DNA from: a virus
Direction: 5' to 3' (one strand)
IMG/VR virus record: IMGVR_UViG_3300035665_000002
Span: 1-64,000 of that record
DNA: 64,000 nucleotides
Under the pieces are notes generated by a model that did not search any database, was not told the origin of the DNA, and was given only the letters and a program-made list of their open reading frames with translations. Position 1 is the first letter of the stretch. Each line of letters starts with the position of its first letter. Below are positions 45,109 through 54,285 of this stretch, piece after piece. The position numbers were made by a program, and so were the translations under genes.

Positions 45109-47364
45109 CTATATTGATATTACATGTTTTGCATCGAGAGCTCTGAGCCACATTTCTTTTGCGATGTGGTCAGAATTTCCAAAAATCTCTACCGTCGGCT
45201 GAATCTCCGCCCACGCTCGTTCTGCATCTTTTCCGAATTCTTTTATCAAAAATTGGTTGTATGGTTTCTCCGGTAGGGGTAGTCTTTCATGAAAGTGTGT
45301 ACCAGTGCTTCTATAGACGTATATGTTGTATGGAAATGCAAATTCCAACGGAATGCGTAAAGTTACCCCTAGAGCACGTTTAGCTTGGTTATTGTTGTAT
45401 ATCTTCGTTGCTGCGTGTGCATATGCGTCAGTTAGTATCGCTATTATCATGTTGTAAAATATTAACGTTCCGATCAATGATAGTGTTAAAAACCACACCA
45501 TAGCAAACATTGGCTCTTTTTGGTAATTGCCAACAAAATTAACGTTTCCGCAAGCGAATTGGTTGAAAGCTAACGCCAATGTATCTGCGTAATTGTCATA
45601 TCGAAATAACACAAAAGCGCTTGATCCATAAGCGAAAATCAACAGCGTTACCATGACGAAGACTGATCTCATACGTACGCTAGCATACTTTATCGTAGCG
45701 TATATAAACCGTACGCGTCTGTTTGTCGAAAATATTAACAATAGCCCAAAGGATTCCAGTATAATTATTATGGCCGACAACATTCTATCGACATCCAGTA
45801 TAAGTAAATTGTCGCATTTCAGACCTGTGATGATTATACTTATACGAACAAAATAATGTACCAATAATGTCGACGTTACCGTGAGTACGTATGCATTTCT
45901 ACGGACAAGTGCCGCACACGTATAAATAACTATCGCTCCACCCATCCATATTAGACTTTCGTACGTTCCCAACGTCCCAGTAATCATTCTTCCATAATTG
46001 GCATTTATGATTGATCCTGTCGAAATGCACGTCGCATTTGTACATAAAACAATGGTATTGTCGAAATCGCTACGATACGGAGAAATTTGACAAGAATCTG
46101 CGTATAAACGTATCTCTGATGCCTGATTTGTGATACCGTATGCAAACACAATACTTGCTACATAAGTTAGCAAATAGACTGGCGCATACGCAACATCTTC
46201 GATGCATTCGCGAAGAGTACGTTTGAATTTAGAACGGAATTTGTCGTAGTTAAAATTCACATAAGGCGTTTCGTGTACGAGTTGTTCATATATCTCGTAT
46301 TGTTCAAATAGGTCTCTTAAAATGATGTTGTTGTCATACTTCTCATCTACCATAGAATTTACGAGTCCCAGGCCTACTGTCCACTGTAATTCTGATTGTA
46401 AATCGTTGCTTATAACAACGTTTGAAGAAGGCTCTTGGTGTAATTTATTAGAATATAAACGTACGTAAGTCACAATAACTTTTGCTATATTCGTGGGAAA
46501 TTGGAGCATTTTTTCGATCTTTGTTTCGTAAGAGGATAATGAAAATGCCCGACTAAAAATAGCGACATAAACATTCTGCAAAATGATAGATGTAAGTATG
46601 GCCAGTGTTGGCCAAAGAATGTATGTTTCTGGGCGTTTGTTACTGGCAAGATGTTCCCATGCAAAATTGCTATAAACAATCTGTAATAGCTGCTGTAGAG
46701 ACAAATTAAAGTGACGATAACCGTAGGTTGTACCGCCGTATACGATGTGAAATGCAAATGCATATGCCACAAAAATATTTGCAAGCATAATAAGCACTGC
46801 TATGCCATCTACGAGCCCGATCACTACAGTTGCCCATAATGTACGGAGTCCATGTATATATTTAAAATGTAGTATCAGATCTAAAACAGCTACTACAATT
46901 CCCACGGAATCTACATATATCAACAACTGATTGTAATATGACCTTTTTGGATCTGTGAACCACGCAACCCGGCATCCAAAATTTATAATCATCGATACTG
47001 TATTGACGCTAATACATCGAAAATAAACAGCATATATCGATATGTAAATATATACAAATAGCCATCCATAATTTACGGGAAAAAGCTTTATTGTATTTGC
47101 TCTTGGTCCAACGCTGTATATGAAAAAAGATTCCGTGTAGGCGTATGTCATGTTTGTTGACCCGTGGACATTGCATTCCCATTCGCCTAAGCCATTTAAC
47201 GATGCCATACACCAATTCGTATATACTATATCGACATCCGAGCCCGAAGTAGAACGCACAGATAGACACAAATAACCTATCAAAAACGGCAAATATGCTA
47301 GCATTTGAAAAAAAGCACTTTTGCGCTTTTCCAAAAAACTACGATAGTGGTCTACAAATGACAT
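45109..47364 (-). CDS. Two-repeat ion channel, polycystin/TRP-like
   Basis: 751 aa, start at 47364 from ATATAAAAATG. Two homologous-looking halves can be drawn. Half 1: S1 about 17-36, a long luminal loop with WECNVHGSTNMTYA, S2 about 98-118, S3-S4 about 145-170, S5 about 183-213, a pore helix NLSLQQLLQIVYSNF and S6 ILWPTLAILTSIILQNVYVA. Half 2: S1 about 400-420, a Cys-containing loop, S2-S4 about 475-555, S5 VMVTLLIFAYGSSAFVLF, pore LALAFNQFACGNVNF and S6 FLTLSLIGTLIFYNMIIAIL. The S5-pore-S6 part of half 2 is typical of polycystin or mucolipin channels. Likely a cation channel in host or virion membrane; ion and site are unknown. Confidence 0.82.
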   Translation of the reverse strand: MSFVDHYRSFLEKRKSAFFQMLAYLPFLIGYLCLSVRSTSGSDVDIVYTNWCMASLNGLGEWECNVHGSTNMTYAYTESFFIYSVGPRANTIKLFPVNYGWLFVYIYISIYAVYFRCISVNTVSMIINFGCRVAWFTDPKRSYYNQLLIYVDSVGIVVAVLDLILHFKYIHGLRTLWATVVIGLVDGIAVLIMLANIFVAYAFAFHIVYGGTTYGYRHFNLSLQQLLQIVYSNFAWEHLASNKRPETYILWPTLAILTSIILQNVYVAIFSRAFSLSSYETKIEKMLQFPTNIAKVIVTYVRLYSNKLHQEPSSNVVISNDLQSELQWTVGLGLVNSMVDEKYDNNIILRDLFEQYEIYEQLVHETPYVNFNYDKFRSKFKRTLRECIEDVAYAPVYLLTYVASIVFAYGITNQASEIRLYADSCQISPYRSDFDNTIVLCTNATCISTGSIINANYGRMITGTLGTYESLIWMGGAIVIYTCAALVRRNAYVLTVTSTLLVHYFVRISIIITGLKCDNLLILDVDRMLSAIIIILESFGLLLIFSTNRRVRFIYATIKYASVRMRSVFVMVTLLIFAYGSSAFVLFRYDNYADTLALAFNQFACGNVNFVGNYQKEPMFAMVWFLTLSLIGTLIFYNMIIAILTDAYAHAATKIYNNNQAKRALGVTLRIPLEFAFPYNIYVYRSTGTHFHERLPLPEKPYNQFLIKEFGKDAERAWAEIQPTVEIFGNSDHIAKEMWLRALDAKHVISI

Positions 47365-47367
47365 TTT

Positions 47368-47382
47368 TATATTATTAATATA
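47368..47382. terminator. 3' hairpin of gene 47396-49894
   Basis: Perfect 6-bp stem (TATATT) with an ATT loop, 13 nt beyond the stop and overlapping the TATA block of the channel gene. Confidence 0.6.
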
Positions 47383-47395
47383 AGTATATAATTTT

Positions 47396-49894
47396 TTACA
47401 ATCCTTGAAAGAAATATGTAACAACACTATCATATAGTTGAGTTACAAACGATAAATTGGTGTCAAAGGCATCGTACCCGTTGGTTTCTAAAAATGTACC
47501 AAATTGTGCATATATAAAGGTATGTATTAGTTTATGTATCATTTTAATCTTATTGTCGTGCATCTGTTCAGGTTTTTCAAAGCAAGTATTACGAGCATCA
47601 GCTATTTCTATAAACCTCGATTTAAGCATATTCCAGTCATGTTTACATATGTCTCTAGCGAATAGTTTATAGTTCTCAACTACGATTTTACCAAATCTAT
47701 CAGGGACGTGTTTAAAAACACGCAGTAACTGGTCCTCAGGCACGGTATCCATCGGAGAGCTGTGGCCAAATGTTGTAGCTAACGGATGTCGCCTTTGTTC
47801 GGTTTTGAATTCGTCCAATCGAGTAACCATTTCTGGAGTGTCGGTTTTGATTTCATCCAATCGAGTAACCTTTTCTACGGCGTCGGTTTTGAATTCATCC
47901 GATCGAGTAACCTTTTCTACAACGCCAGTTTTGAATTCATCCAATCGAGTAACCGTTTCTACAGCATCGGCCCCGGGCTCCGCAAGATCAATATAGAATA
48001 TCTTATCAGGTTCTTTTTCAAAGTATACGTCTCCAGATACCCTGACGTACATGTGCGTTTTTTTGACTGTTACATCACCCATAGTATCTGGTTTGAAGCT
48101 ATCTGGCACTACGAAAGGAAGCGTATAAGTGCTATCTGTACTAGTTCTGGCCCTGATATTTACGATACTTTCAAAGAAAGAAGTGCGATCACGCGGCATC
48201 TCTCGTGATCCAAGATGAGAAAGTATCTTAACAGTGGTATTTATAACACATTCGTTAGTTTTTTGGATATTGTCAGGTTGATTTATATATATTGTCACAC
48301 TGACTCTAACTGGTCTGTAAAAATTAAAAAACGGTTTCATAACTCTCGTCAATGCTGCCACTAAATCATGGTGCGCATAGCCATGTGTATGATACGAGTC
48401 GTAAACGTCTATTCGTATTTCATTAACCATAAAGAACAATTTCACATATACGGTATGGCCACTGTAACAGAGATAAGTGACTAACTGGCGTCGCTGACAA
48501 AAGCGTAATTCTTTACGTAGCATGACATCTTTGTGTGAGTTATGCATCAGAAGAGCTCCAGAAATCACGTTACACCTTGGCGTGCAGTAATTATTGACCA
48601 AAACATCGATGAAAGACGATTCTATCCCCGAACATTGACTAGGCTTCTCTCCGATAATCTGGATCTCTTCTTCCCTCAGTTCTAGTTTTCCATGCATTGT
48701 TGTTGCTATATACTTTGAGTCTTTTTTTATTATCTTTATGGGATCTTTTTCACCTGCAGGGTCCGTAAAGAAACTCGAAAAAGTCGCATACGAATCTATA
48801 CAATCTATGTTATTTTTTCGTACTTTTATGCAGTGATCCTTGAAAGCTCGCATACCATCACAGAGTTTGTGTATACAGGACGTATCATAAACGGTGTTAA
48901 AGTTATTTTTGATTGCCTCTGATTGGCCTGACCAAAATCTAGGCGAGATATCAGACATCATCTTAGGCACATGACCATAAAAAAGACTATTTTCAATACC
49001 TCCCAAGCTGTAGAACGGCAATACGGTAGTATTTGTTCCAATATACGAGTTTACAGTGTGATCGTTGACATGCCAGTAATATAAACCGTCTATCACGACG
49101 CCATAATTATTTTCGGATGCAGATGTTAATAGCTTCACTATATTAAGAAAATTCCTTCTTTCATCGACATCGAGATCTTCGTCAGAAACAAGGTCATTGC
49201 CCCTGTAAAGTGATTTAAGTGAAAGTCTGACTGTTACATTTCTATCTTCGAACTTAAAATTGGGAATTTCAGTCTGTGTTGGTACTTTTTTTGGTATGCC
49301 AAAATATCCAGGTAAAGCCGTAGCAGGTTCATCTTTGTCATTATACTTTAGGGCCGCTGAAGGCCTGTTCATAACATAAATAAATGGTGTACCGAAGTAA
49401 GGCTCGGTATTTGGATCTATGAACTTTACAACGTGCATTTTTGGATAATAGAGAATTGCACTAAAATAACCGCTCATAGGGTCCGTCGGTACCTCTGTAA
49501 ATAAATAGAGTCTTTCTGTTCCGAACGCTGGCGTTATTTGCCATCTTATACGGCCTGTTTTGTGTTGATAATCTGATGCTAACCAAAAGTATAACTCCTG
49601 TATAGTTTTTGATTTCCATTTAGAATTAAAAACTTCAACATAATTCCCATGAGGAATTTCTTCCATGACACCTTTCACGCGCATTAATAAATCGGTATCA
49701 CTGTCCCATATTTCACACACGGTTTTGAGAAACACACGTGTTTCTTCGGTGTCTTCAAAAAAACCCACTTTTCCAGTACTTTCCATAACAGGAATCATGT
49801 GTGAACAAGATACCTGTACTAGCGTACTTACATCTAGTGGCAACTTTGATAAATCATCAAAAAGAGTGGCCGTTTTTATAAAAATGTTTTTCAT
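47396..49894 (-). CDS. Unknown protein with 14-residue repeats, 832 aa
   Basis: I do not recognise this protein. Its start at 49894 has TATATATG rather than the usual TATAAAATG. It has no membrane segment and is mixed in composition. Residues about 642-698 hold four tandem copies of a 14-aa unit around VTRLDEFKT, which could form a short coiled coil or linker of variable length. The segment before it is beta-like (DGLYYWHVNDHTVNSYIG). It lies between the channel gene and RNA polymerase subunit 2 on the same strand. Confidence 0.8.
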   Translation of the reverse strand: MKNIFIKTATLFDDLSKLPLDVSTLVQVSCSHMIPVMESTGKVGFFEDTEETRVFLKTVCEIWDSDTDLLMRVKGVMEEIPHGNYVEVFNSKWKSKTIQELYFWLASDYQHKTGRIRWQITPAFGTERLYLFTEVPTDPMSGYFSAILYYPKMHVVKFIDPNTEPYFGTPFIYVMNRPSAALKYNDKDEPATALPGYFGIPKKVPTQTEIPNFKFEDRNVTVRLSLKSLYRGNDLVSDEDLDVDERRNFLNIVKLLTSASENNYGVVIDGLYYWHVNDHTVNSYIGTNTTVLPFYSLGGIENSLFYGHVPKMMSDISPRFWSGQSEAIKNNFNTVYDTSCIHKLCDGMRAFKDHCIKVRKNNIDCIDSYATFSSFFTDPAGEKDPIKIIKKDSKYIATTMHGKLELREEEIQIIGEKPSQCSGIESSFIDVLVNNYCTPRCNVISGALLMHNSHKDVMLRKELRFCQRRQLVTYLCYSGHTVYVKLFFMVNEIRIDVYDSYHTHGYAHHDLVAALTRVMKPFFNFYRPVRVSVTIYINQPDNIQKTNECVINTTVKILSHLGSREMPRDRTSFFESIVNIRARTSTDSTYTLPFVVPDSFKPDTMGDVTVKKTHMYVRVSGDVYFEKEPDKIFYIDLAEPGADAVETVTRLDEFKTGVVEKVTRSDEFKTDAVEKVTRLDEIKTDTPEMVTRLDEFKTEQRRHPLATTFGHSSPMDTVPEDQLLRVFKHVPDRFGKIVVENYKLFARDICKHDWNMLKSRFIEIADARNTCFEKPEQMHDNKIKMIHKLIHTFIYAQFGTFLETNGYDAFDTNLSFVTQLYDSVVTYFFQGL
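47801..47968 (-). repeat. Four 42-bp tandem repeats within a gene
   Basis: Four in-frame units; the plus strand shows the constant words TTTTGAATTCATCC and ATCGAGTAACC. Unit length is a multiple of 3, so copy-number change keeps the frame. Confidence 0.85.
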
Positions 49895-49895
49895 A

Positions 49896-49911
49896 TATAT
49901 GTTTACATATA
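49896..49911. terminator. 3' hairpin of RNA polymerase subunit 2 gene
   Basis: Perfect 7-bp stem (TATATGT) with a TT loop, 16 nt beyond the stop at 49928. Confidence 0.6.
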
Positions 49912-49927
49912 ATTTTTATACAATTTC

Positions 49928-52900
49928 TTAAGAAGTTTTTGCAGGAAATAAACGTATTTCAATACCCCTAGTAGCTAAAATGTGCATAAGTACTATTAAA
50001 GAATATGCTGTTTTTATACCTCTCAGATTGCCTGCACATACGTCACAAACGTGCTTAAAGCCTGTCGCGGGAGGTAAAGTTGCCGCTATTCCACAACTCT
50101 CGCAAACAAGTATACCTTCGGACAATGTACCCATAGAAATCAAACCTTGTAACATATACGGAGTACCCATGCTATAGTAGCCTTGACCTTCTTGTAAACC
50201 TATGCGTAAATTACCCTCGCGACCACGTGTAGATTGTCTAAAAATGTCTGTACCTACTCGTCGGGGATTTATTACAGAACGTTTCGTTTTCATTGCTGCA
50301 TGATGTCGCAACATTAAATATCTAACAGGTCCAAAAAGTACCGTTTCAACTGTCCCATTGGAGGCTCTGTAACTTTCCATGGCACCACCGGGGCAGCCAT
50401 ATTCGTCGAGAATTTTAGCGTACTTTGCGAGTACAGGATTTTTAGTCATGCGGAATTCATCTGACTTTCCTGTGCGATTTCGGAACGCAGTGGCATTTTG
50501 GATTTCACATGTTAATAGGGCAACTTTTGATGCAGAATATTCTGTCAAAATACCAACAGTCATACGAGTAGGTATAATTGTCGGTGCATGTATAGCGTCC
50601 GGAACACATCCATCGAAGGGTCCGCCTACGATTCTTCCCATCATTTTTCTGGGATATATCGCTGCTATAACACCTTTTTGACTGTACCTGGCACATAGCT
50701 TATCACCCACCATATAACAATATGAAAGAGATATGGTTACTGATAAATAAGTATTGGCCATAACAACGACAGCGGAACCTGATTCTGGATTGTGATTAAA
50801 GTTGCGCAAATTTACCTGTGTTACGTAACCGTAGTTTTCTACAGAACAGTATTTTGAAGTATCTATAATTGTCCCATCTTTTGTTATCGCATACCTAGCA
50901 TATATTGCATCGCCCGGATGTAAGAATGCGCCGATCCTAGGTATGCCAGTTTTACGATCGATAGCATGAAATTTAGTTTCGTCAATTCCTTTGGATAAAC
51001 CCATATATTCTCCGACAACTACGTACCACTTCATGCCATGTTTAATACTGTTTTGTACACGGGTCGCCGGTGCAGTTATAGTTTGACGATATACATAACG
51101 TAAACATTCTCTGGCAGCTGTTTCAGAGACAATTAAACCGTCTTCGTTGTTGAGTCTCAACATTCGTGTAGCAACCATTAAATTGACTCCGTGATGAGCA
51201 TCACGTTGATTGTGTTCGTCTAATTCTGTGATGCACAAAGATACGTCAGCCTCGAGAGCACTTTTGTTCAAGAGTTCGCGCTTCTGATCTATTCCAGATT
51301 GACTATCTAGCGATTGTAGATTCATGTTAGACTGATACGCGGCTCTTACACCATAAGATTCACCAGCGTTTGGAACGGAGCTTGCAGATGCACCTAAAAT
51401 TACTGCAGGATCTGCCAATACATAGTCATAGTCTTCGCGGAAATTTGCTGGTGGTGGTGGAACTTCATCTAGACCGTATGTACATACTGCACATTTGTCG
51501 TCATCAAGTGGAGTTTTCATTCCTGTTCCTACTCGCATATTCCACATATTTTTACAATGTTCGTGCCAATGTCTACCACATCCACAAACACTGACATTTC
51601 CATATATTCCTGGATCCTCCTTGCCATGTGAATTTAAGCGGAAACTTTTGCGCTCACTATTGGGCGGCATAGCAAGATGCCAACACCATGGACACAGATC
51701 TTGGCATTCCTTTATGATCGCAATATCACGAGTATGTTTACCATCGACCAGTGGCATATCACGTATCGACGGAGTATCGTAAAATTTAATCACCGATGAA
51801 CACTCAAAATATACTTCCATGGGTGCTACAAATGCCAACATACCCGCATTTATAAGGGTGTCGATATCACTGTTCCAATCAGTATCATCGATGAGTAATT
51901 TACCGTTCTTGGCGACTAGTGCAAGATGTCCAATAATACCTCCCGTGTGATAAATAGCATAGCGATTATCAGTATCAGAAAAAACAATGTCGAATGTTTT
52001 CAACAGTGACTGTGCGTCAGGTAAATTCTCTTGTGGAACCATATCAAAATAATGCTTAGCTTCTGGTCGTACGGGTCCATTTGTGCGGAAATAATTACGC
52101 ATAATGTTATAGAATTGTCTAGATATGTAACACACCGGTACAGCTTCTATGTACAATAAACGCATATCTTGAGCGGCAGGGTTCATCTCGTGTGAAATGA
52201 ACCGAGTGTCGCTCTTGGCAGCACCTAGAATCAATGCTGATCTTAGAAATTCATATATTATTTCTGGATCTCGGTAAAGCGAAGGAACAGCATTAAATGC
52301 TAACTCTTTGCGCTTACCAACGTCTTCGGATTCTGGCGTATACATGGGACAAATGTTACCGATTTGATCAAATTTCACTAGTCTCGAACTTTGTGGTACA
52401 TGCACCGATCCAGGTACAACGATTGTACGTATCGAAGTAGTAGTTTTTTGCTGTGTTTCCCATATAAGATTCATAGTGGCCTGTGCATTGTTATCACCAC
52501 GCACTACGCCGTTACCAGTGCGAGTTTTGAACGATGACAAAATACAAGTCGGAGATACGTTCTTAGATATCATCGCTTGATCTTTGGAAATGCGTGACGC
52601 AAGTAGAATATAAATGCGCTCTCTGATGTATTTAAATATCGTTATTCCCGCTGTTGTTACATACTTGTTTTTATACTCGTGTAAATCAGAAGATCCACCA
52701 GTTTCTACCGAGCGATATTGGACAGCCAACATCGTTGCCAATGTCCGTGCTTTTGCTACCCAAATGTCTCCTCCGACGCTGTTCGAAATTGGAACAATAT
52801 AATCGGTAACATACTCTACCAAATGATGAGGCGTAAATATATTAACAACGGTTGGACTTTCGACAAAAAATGAGGCAAATAGTTCCAACGGTGATAAAAG

Positions 52901-54208
52901 TTCGCACATGATATTATATTGTTTGAAAGACGTTCCCATACACGCCTCGAGACCGGTTCTATCCTCCTCTGGTACGACTGATAAAATTACTTCTAGGATT
53001 TCACTTGAGTAGTTTTTCATACCTATCTTGTAGAAATGCTGAAGATTGCGTTCACGTGCGTAAAACAACGCATGTATAATCGACAATAGGCGTCCACCTA
53101 TCGCAGTAGCACCTTGTGCCTGAGGAATATAAGAGGGTAACTGTACGTGCAATTTAGTGTTGACCGCTGGCAAAGAAATCCATACGTAAAATACCAGTCC
53201 TGTTGCGTAGATTTCGATAACTGTTGGTAGCGCATAAATATTCTCAAATGTACATCTTACAAGGAATTTCTCAGTGGCTGGCGACAATGGTTTCTTGTTC
53301 TTTTTGCGATTGATAACCACTGGAATACAGTCGATCAGTCGCTTAAGAGTATCGGTAGCTCTGTTTTCGTATAAAGGTGCCGATTCTGTGACAACTGGAT
53401 CGTCGAAGACATCTTGGCCTAAAATAGCGCGTTCAGCAGCACTATTTGCCTTCGATATTTTCTTGGCTTTTGTAGTGACTTTCTTCGGTGTCGGTTTCTC
53501 TATTCGTTCTACGAAGCTATCGTCTCCCTGGAGCGCGCTTTGTACATAATCTGTATATTCGTAATTACGTGCAAAAGTAGAGGTAACTATGCCCTTTTCG
53601 GCTAACATTTCGACGTATTTTGACAATACGTACGGTGCATTTTCACCATGTTTAATGCTTCTCGCGCGACAGTCATCGATCGAGTCGCCAGATATGATTT
53701 TTGGCTTTGCTGGATGAGCTGTTTCGCATGGTCTGACGATGACTAAACCACCTGACATATTCAGTAAGTAACCTCCTGGATCACCTGTACCAACACCCAT
53801 TTCTTGCCGAATAATAGACGGCTGTTTGTAGGTATTGCAGTGTCGCGAACCAACTATTACTGGTACAAGAATATTATTGGTCCAAGCGTTACTAGCGTTA
53901 GTACCGATGGTAATCGTAAGTGTAAGATTATATTGGTCAGAATGCTTTGTGGTAAGACGTGCTTCGGCTAAACTACTCGCAGGATTCGTAGTGGAAATAT
54001 TAACAAAAACACCTTCACTTTCTGATGAATCAAAGAGATGAGGCTTAAGCTTTTCCACAGTAAGTTTTAGCCATGGCAATAGTCTGTTTCTGAACATCGA
54101 CGAAAACGATTCTTGGGCTATATATGCGCCGCCATACGTATCGTATATATCTAGAGCTAATTTCCCTTCTCTAGTAGGTGTCAGTGTTGGATACGAACCT
54201 TCTGGCAT
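49928..54208 (-). CDS. DNA-directed RNA polymerase, second-largest subunit (RPB2-like)
   Basis: 1426 aa, start at 54208 from TTATAAAAATG, longer than the usual 1150-1250. Recognisable parts: SVPNAGESYGVRAAYQSNMN (about 930), which corresponds to the DHNQSPRNTYQ region; NNEDGLIVSETAA (about 1010); KLCARYSQKGVIAA (about 1172), which holds the active-site Lys region; RVGTDIFRQSTRGREGNL and GLQEGQGYYSMGT in the hybrid-binding/anchor part; and a C-terminal zinc site (CESCG...CDVC). About residues 838-910 hold an extra RING-like cysteine and histidine cluster (CPWCWH, VCGCGRHWHEHC, CAVC) that I do not know from standard RPB2. It forms the catalytic core with the largest subunit, which is not in this window. 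Confidence 0.93.
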   Translation of the reverse strand: MPEGSYPTLTPTREGKLALDIYDTYGGAYIAQESFSSMFRNRLLPWLKLTVEKLKPHLFDSSESEGVFVNISTTNPASSLAEARLTTKHSDQYNLTLTITIGTNASNAWTNNILVPVIVGSRHCNTYKQPSIIRQEMGVGTGDPGGYLLNMSGGLVIVRPCETAHPAKPKIISGDSIDDCRARSIKHGENAPYVLSKYVEMLAEKGIVTSTFARNYEYTDYVQSALQGDDSFVERIEKPTPKKVTTKAKKISKANSAAERAILGQDVFDDPVVTESAPLYENRATDTLKRLIDCIPVVINRKKNKKPLSPATEKFLVRCTFENIYALPTVIEIYATGLVFYVWISLPAVNTKLHVQLPSYIPQAQGATAIGGRLLSIIHALFYARERNLQHFYKIGMKNYSSEILEVILSVVPEEDRTGLEACMGTSFKQYNIMCELLSPLELFASFFVESPTVVNIFTPHHLVEYVTDYIVPISNSVGGDIWVAKARTLATMLAVQYRSVETGGSSDLHEYKNKYVTTAGITIFKYIRERIYILLASRISKDQAMISKNVSPTCILSSFKTRTGNGVVRGDNNAQATMNLIWETQQKTTTSIRTIVVPGSVHVPQSSRLVKFDQIGNICPMYTPESEDVGKRKELAFNAVPSLYRDPEIIYEFLRSALILGAAKSDTRFISHEMNPAAQDMRLLYIEAVPVCYISRQFYNIMRNYFRTNGPVRPEAKHYFDMVPQENLPDAQSLLKTFDIVFSDTDNRYAIYHTGGIIGHLALVAKNGKLLIDDTDWNSDIDTLINAGMLAFVAPMEVYFECSSVIKFYDTPSIRDMPLVDGKHTRDIAIIKECQDLCPWCWHLAMPPNSERKSFRLNSHGKEDPGIYGNVSVCGCGRHWHEHCKNMWNMRVGTGMKTPLDDDKCAVCTYGLDEVPPPPANFREDYDYVLADPAVILGASASSVPNAGESYGVRAAYQSNMNLQSLDSQSGIDQKRELLNKSALEADVSLCITELDEHNQRDAHHGVNLMVATRMLRLNNEDGLIVSETAARECLRYVYRQTITAPATRVQNSIKHGMKWYVVVGEYMGLSKGIDETKFHAIDRKTGIPRIGAFLHPGDAIYARYAITKDGTIIDTSKYCSVENYGYVTQVNLRNFNHNPESGSAVVVMANTYLSVTISLSYCYMVGDKLCARYSQKGVIAAIYPRKMMGRIVGGPFDGCVPDAIHAPTIIPTRMTVGILTEYSASKVALLTCEIQNATAFRNRTGKSDEFRMTKNPVLAKYAKILDEYGCPGGAMESYRASNGTVETVLFGPVRYLMLRHHAAMKTKRSVINPRRVGTDIFRQSTRGREGNLRIGLQEGQGYYSMGTPYMLQGLISMGTLSEGILVCESCGIAATLPPATGFKHVCDVCAGNLRGIKTAYSLIVLMHILATRGIEIRLFPAKTS

Positions 54209-54252
54209 TTTTATAAAATTATTATATATAATATAAATATCTAACGTTTGTA

Positions 54253-54267
54253 AATATAATTTATATT
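54253..54267. terminator. 3' hairpin of gene 54286-57030
   Basis: Perfect 6-bp stem (AATATA) with an ATT loop, 18 nt beyond the stop. Confidence 0.55.
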
Positions 54268-54285
54268 AGAAAAAAATCAAATGAA

